A stretch of DNA of 64,000 nt from an uncultured Prevotella sp. (lineage in GTDB: Bacteria; Bacteroidota; Bacteroidia; Bacteroidales; Bacteroidaceae): the NCBI RefSeq assembly GCF_946407605.1, contig NZ_CAMJOS010000018.1, positions 1 through 64,000 of the forward strand, written 5' to 3'. The position numbers and the translations under genes are program-made. Below, piece after piece: positions 61,257 to 64,000 of this stretch (position 1 is the stretch's first letter; each line of letters begins with the position of its first letter). A model generated the notes under the pieces. The model made no database searches and was not told the DNA's origin. It worked only from the letters and a program-made list of their open reading frames with translations.

Positions 61257-62621
61257 ATGGACAACAAACAGAAAGCACTCGAACTGGGACAGAAACCTGT
61301 GGGGCAACTCCTTTGGCAGTATGCGTTGCCTGCTATGGTGGCTATGGTGGCCAGTTCGCTCTATAACATTATCGACCGCTCTGTTATTGGACAGGTGGTA
61401 GGACCCGAGGCTATTGCAGGCTTGGGCATCACATTTCCTTTTATGAATCTGAGTGCAGCCTTTGGTGCTGCTGTGGGTGTGGGCTCCTCGACCTGTATCA
61501 GTGTGAAACTGGGACAGCGAGACTACGAAACGGCACAACATCTGCTGGGTAATACGGTGACGCTCAATATTATCGTGGGTTTCCTCTTTATGCTCATCTG
61601 CCTCTTGTTCCTCGATCCCATCCTGATATTCTTTGGCGCATCTGAGGCTACCTTGCCCTATGCTCGCGAATTCATGCAGATCATCCTGTTGGGTAATATG
61701 GTTACCCACATGTATTTCGGTATGAATGCGGTGCTGCGAGCCGCTGGCAAACCCCGTCATGCGATGTATGCAACGCTTTTCACCGTGGGTTGTAACGTCA
61801 TATTGGTGATGGCCTTTGTTTGGTGGTTCCGCTGGGGAATCCGAGGTGCCGCATTGGCAACTGTCGTGTCGCAGACGCTGGCACTCATCTGGCAGATGTG
61901 GATATTCTGCGACAAACGTGAGCTGCTTCACCTAAAAAAGGGCATCTTCCGACTGAAGGGCGAGTTGGTGCGCAATATCGTGTCCATTGGCGTCTCGCCA
62001 TTCCTGATGCAGACCACCTCGTGTGTCATTGTGATTTTCATGAACAACCAATTCGTCCGTTATGGAGGCGATATGGCCGTTGGAGCCTATTCCATAGCCA
62101 ACTCGATGGTCATGGTGTTCTTTATGTTTGTCATGGGTGTTACCCAGGGCATGCAGCCCATCGTGGGTTATAACTATGGTGCCCAGAAGTACGACCGAAT
62201 GATGCGATGCGTGTGGTTGGCTATCTCTATCGCCACCACGTTCCTGCTGATGGCCTGGGCTCTGTCCATGCTGTTCCCACGTCAGATGGCCCGTATCTTC
62301 ACTACCGACCCCGTGCTGCTCGAAATGGCTGCCCAAGGTATCAAGATCGACATGATGGTGTTCTTCGTGGTGGGCTCGCAGGCAATCATCACCAACTTCT
62401 TCCAATGCATCGGCAAGGTGAAGATCAGCATCTTCCTGTCGCTGTCCAGACAGCTGTTCCTGTTGCTCCCCATGGCGTATATATTCCCGTCGTTCTGGGG
62501 GCTGGAGGGTGTGTGGTACTCCATGCCAGCCAGCGACTTCGGCTCGTTTTCAATGACTATCCCCATACTGTTGTGGCATATTAGAAAATTCAAGTCTTAT
62601 GGACAAAAAGATAATCATTAA
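61257..62621 (+). CDS. MATE-family multidrug/metabolite efflux protein
   Basis: The 454-aa inner-membrane protein has about 12 membrane helices and MATE signatures: PVGQLLWQYALPAMVAMVAS, IIDRSVIGQVVGPEAIAGLG and the second-half counterpart SIANSMVMVFFMFVMGVTQG followed by MQPIVGYNYGAQ. It exports drugs or metabolites by cation antiport. It overlaps the kinase-like gene by 23 bp, so the two are likely coupled. Confidence 0.9.
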   Translation: MDNKQKALELGQKPVGQLLWQYALPAMVAMVASSLYNIIDRSVIGQVVGPEAIAGLGITFPFMNLSAAFGAAVGVGSSTCISVKLGQRDYETAQHLLGNTVTLNIIVGFLFMLICLLFLDPILIFFGASEATLPYAREFMQIILLGNMVTHMYFGMNAVLRAAGKPRHAMYATLFTVGCNVILVMAFVWWFRWGIRGAALATVVSQTLALIWQMWIFCDKRELLHLKKGIFRLKGELVRNIVSIGVSPFLMQTTSCVIVIFMNNQFVRYGGDMAVGAYSIANSMVMVFFMFVMGVTQGMQPIVGYNYGAQKYDRMMRCVWLAISIATTFLLMAWALSMLFPRQMARIFTTDPVLLEMAAQGIKIDMMVFFVVGSQAIITNFFQCIGKVKISIFLSLSRQLFLLLPMAYIFPSFWGLEGVWYSMPASDFGSFSMTIPILLWHIRKFKSYGQKDNH

Positions 62622-63231
62622 CATTGGTCGGCAGGTCTGTGCTGGCGGATTGGAAATAGGAAAGCTGCTTGCTGACGAGTTCCAAGCAAAATACTATGAT
62701 CGTGAGTTGCTGAACCTCGCAGCCAAGGAGAGTGGCTTTTCAGAAGAGTTCTTCAAGCAGAGCGACGAACGGAAAGGCTTCCTTCGTTCTTTCTTCCATC
62801 TGCCTTACATCAACCCGGGGAATAGCAATTTCTATCAGAACAATTTCTCGCAGGAAGGGCTCTTCAAGTTTCAGAGCGATGCCATTATCAAGGCGGCCCA
62901 AGAGAGCTCTTGCGTCTTTGTAGGCCGTTGTGCTGACTATGTGCTGCGCGATTTCCCCAATGTGGTCAACGTCTTTATCACAGCCAATATCGAGACGCGT
63001 GCCCAACTCTTTATGAAAGAGAAGGAGGTGACGCTTGAGGAAGCTATCAAGCGCATCCATCATGTGGAGAGCCGACGTGCCTCCTATTATAATTACTATA
63101 CTGGCAAACACTGGGGACAGGCCGACAGCTATGACCTCTGTATCGACTCCAGCGCCATTGGCACAGCCGAGACGGCCCGTCTTATTGCTGAGTACGTCAG
63201 AAAGAAACTTCATCTCAATCCTGAACAATAA
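62599..63231 (+). CDS. Cytidylate-kinase-like protein
   Basis: The 210-aa protein belongs to the Cytidylate_kin2 type: a P-loop near GRQVCAGGLEIGK, a central SCVFVGRCADYVLRDFPNVV and IHHVESRRASYYNYYTG (lid) with YDLCIDSSAIG near the end. Relatives usually have GRQFGSGGREIG in the P-loop; the substitutions here (Ser to Cys/Ala and Arg to Leu) are modest. It probably phosphorylates a small molecule; true CMP kinase activity is uncertain, since a normal cmk gene would be expected elsewhere. Confidence 0.82.
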   Translation: MDKKIIINIGRQVCAGGLEIGKLLADEFQAKYYDRELLNLAAKESGFSEEFFKQSDERKGFLRSFFHLPYINPGNSNFYQNNFSQEGLFKFQSDAIIKAAQESSCVFVGRCADYVLRDFPNVVNVFITANIETRAQLFMKEKEVTLEEAIKRIHHVESRRASYYNYYTGKHWGQADSYDLCIDSSAIGTAETARLIAEYVRKKLHLNPEQ

Positions 63232-63242
63232 AACCTCAAATT

Positions 63243-63755
63243 GTGAAGAGAATCGGCATCATCAGCGACACCCACAGCTATTGGGACGATAAGTACCTGC
63301 ACTACTTTGAACCCTGCGAAGAGATATGGCACGCAGGCGACATCGGTAGTGTGGAGGTGGCTGAGCGACTGGCTGAGTTCCGTCCGCTGCGTGCTGTCTG
63401 CGGCAATTGCGATGGAGGTGACTTGCGACTGATGTATCGTGAGTTGAACCGTTTTAAGTGCGAGGAGGCCGATGTGCTCATTAAGCATATTGGCGGCTAT
63501 CCCGGCAATTACGATCCCTCTGTTCGTAAGTTGCTGTATGCCAATCCGCCACAGCTCTTCGTGGCAGGACATTCTCATATACTGAAAGTGAAATTCGACC
63601 CTACACTCAATCTGCTGCATATCAATCCAGGAGCAGCAGGCTTGCAGGGATGGCACAAGGAGCGCACGCTGGTGCGTCTTACCATCGACGGTGCCGCATT
63701 CAAAGACCTGGAGATAATAACGATAGAAGACCCAAGAAGGAAATGGAGTATCTGA
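63243..63755 (+). CDS. YfcE/MJ0936-type metallophosphoesterase
   Basis: The 170-aa protein has the phosphoesterase metal motifs GIISDTHS (DxH), WHAGDIGS (GDxx), CGNCDGG (GNxD) and VAGHSHI (GHxH). It hydrolyses phosphodiesters; the natural substrate is unknown. The start appears to be GTG at 63243, giving MKRIGIISDTHS, the usual family opening. It follows the kinase-like gene by 11 bp and overlaps the small gene downstream by 13 bp. Confidence 0.88.
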   Translation: MKRIGIISDTHSYWDDKYLHYFEPCEEIWHAGDIGSVEVAERLAEFRPLRAVCGNCDGGDLRLMYRELNRFKCEEADVLIKHIGGYPGNYDPSVRKLLYANPPQLFVAGHSHILKVKFDPTLNLLHINPGAAGLQGWHKERTLVRLTIDGAAFKDLEIITIEDPRRKWSI

Positions 63756-63931
63756 AAGAATGGTTATCGGAATTGCTGCTCGACACAATAGTTGCGGCAG
63801 TTGTTACGTTATTATTTTATATCATCCGTCTCGACCAGACGTGGGAAGATGCCTCGCGCACCTTCATCATGGCATTCCTCGTGATGCTGGCTATGGGAAT
63901 ATTTCGTAGAATCAAGAAAAATAAACAATAA
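63743..63931 (+). CDS. Small two-helix membrane protein
   Basis: The 62-aa product from the ATG at 63743 has two hydrophobic segments (about 10-26 and 38-54) and a basic C-terminus (RRIKKNKQ). I do not recognise it. It overlaps the phosphoesterase gene by 13 bp in another frame and precedes the dehydratase gene by 11 bp, so it is likely a real operon member. Confidence 0.65.
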   Translation: MEYLKEWLSELLLDTIVAAVVTLLFYIIRLDQTWEDASRTFIMAFLVMLAMGIFRRIKKNKQ

Positions 63932-63942
63932 TATCCGAACGT

Positions 63943-64000
63943 ATGAAAACAATCGTCATTACTGGTGGTGCAGGCTTTATTGGAAGCCATGTGGTGCGCC
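63943..64000 (+). CDS. NAD-dependent sugar epimerase/dehydratase, 5' end only
   Basis: The first 19 codons read MKTIVITGGAGFIGSHVVR, the Rossmann GGxGFIG motif of the dTDP-glucose 4,6-dehydratase/UDP-glucose epimerase family. The gene runs off the window, so the exact member (for example RfbB) cannot be told. Confidence 0.85.
   Translation, partial: MKTIVITGGAGFIGSHVVR

Overview
The window looks like chromosomal DNA from a Prevotella-type member of the Bacteroidota, probably a gut or rumen species. The evidence is a SusC/SusD outer-membrane glycan system, Bacteroidota promoters (a -7 box TAnnTTTG is found ahead of about fifteen genes), a BspA-type leucine-rich-repeat protein, lipoproteins with acidic residues straight after the lipobox cysteine, and a Prevotella-like C-terminal tail on one secreted protein. 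I see no rRNA, tRNA, CRISPR array or insertion sequence. Layout: 1-2.8 kb holds a surface lipoprotein and a secreted metallopeptidase, separated and flanked by copies of an 85-bp hairpin-forming repeat. 2.8-4.7 kb (minus strand) holds a UGA-interrupted hypothetical gene and a STAS-kinase fusion. 4.9-25.4 kb is a complete starch/maltodextrin utilisation locus. On the minus strand lie susC, susD, SusE- and SusF-like lipoproteins and a secreted protein with three X25-like starch-binding modules. On the plus strand lie a LacI-type regulator, an MFS sugar transporter, a PAP2 phosphatase, then 4-alpha-glucanotransferase, GH97 alpha-glucosidase, lipoprotein pullulanase and periplasmic GH13 amylase/neopullulanase. 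The implied route is surface capture and cleavage, SusC/D import, periplasmic hydrolysis, MFS uptake and cytoplasmic disproportionation. A palindromic operator TGCAAACGTTTGCA lies midway between the divergent susC and lacI promoters, recurs upstream of the glucanotransferase operon, and has a degenerate version upstream of the X25-protein gene. At all four promoters it sits 68.5-69.5 bp from the -7 box, which suggests the regulator activates. 25.4-38.7 kb is mostly core genome: Mla lipid-transport genes, a tandem SGNH esterase, a TPR histidine kinase, dnaG, queD, queE, cardiolipin synthase, rsmD, a DUF3822 gene and a TPR/SpoIIE phosphatase gene split by two in-frame amber codons. 38.7-41.5 kb encodes a GH28-GH43 fusion. 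41.5-42 kb is a structured non-coding region. 42-52.1 kb is a probable corrinoid (B12) uptake locus: a RecD-like helicase, BtuB-like receptor, BtuG-like propeller lipoprotein, two DUF4465 lipoproteins, and BtuF- and BtuC-like ABC components with no ATPase gene beside them. 52.2-64 kb is housekeeping and envelope genes: mrp, an LRR protein, trmB, two TM2 proteins, DUF2752, ilvE, xseB/xseA, a subtilase, MATE efflux, a cytidylate-kinase-like protein, a phosphoesterase and the start of a nucleotide-sugar dehydratase gene. The most unusual structure is a family of islands with a 7-bp period. They abut stop codons, sometimes fill the whole spacer between two genes with an exact number of heptads, and also occur in frame inside dnaG, susB, susA, btuB-like and btuF-like genes.
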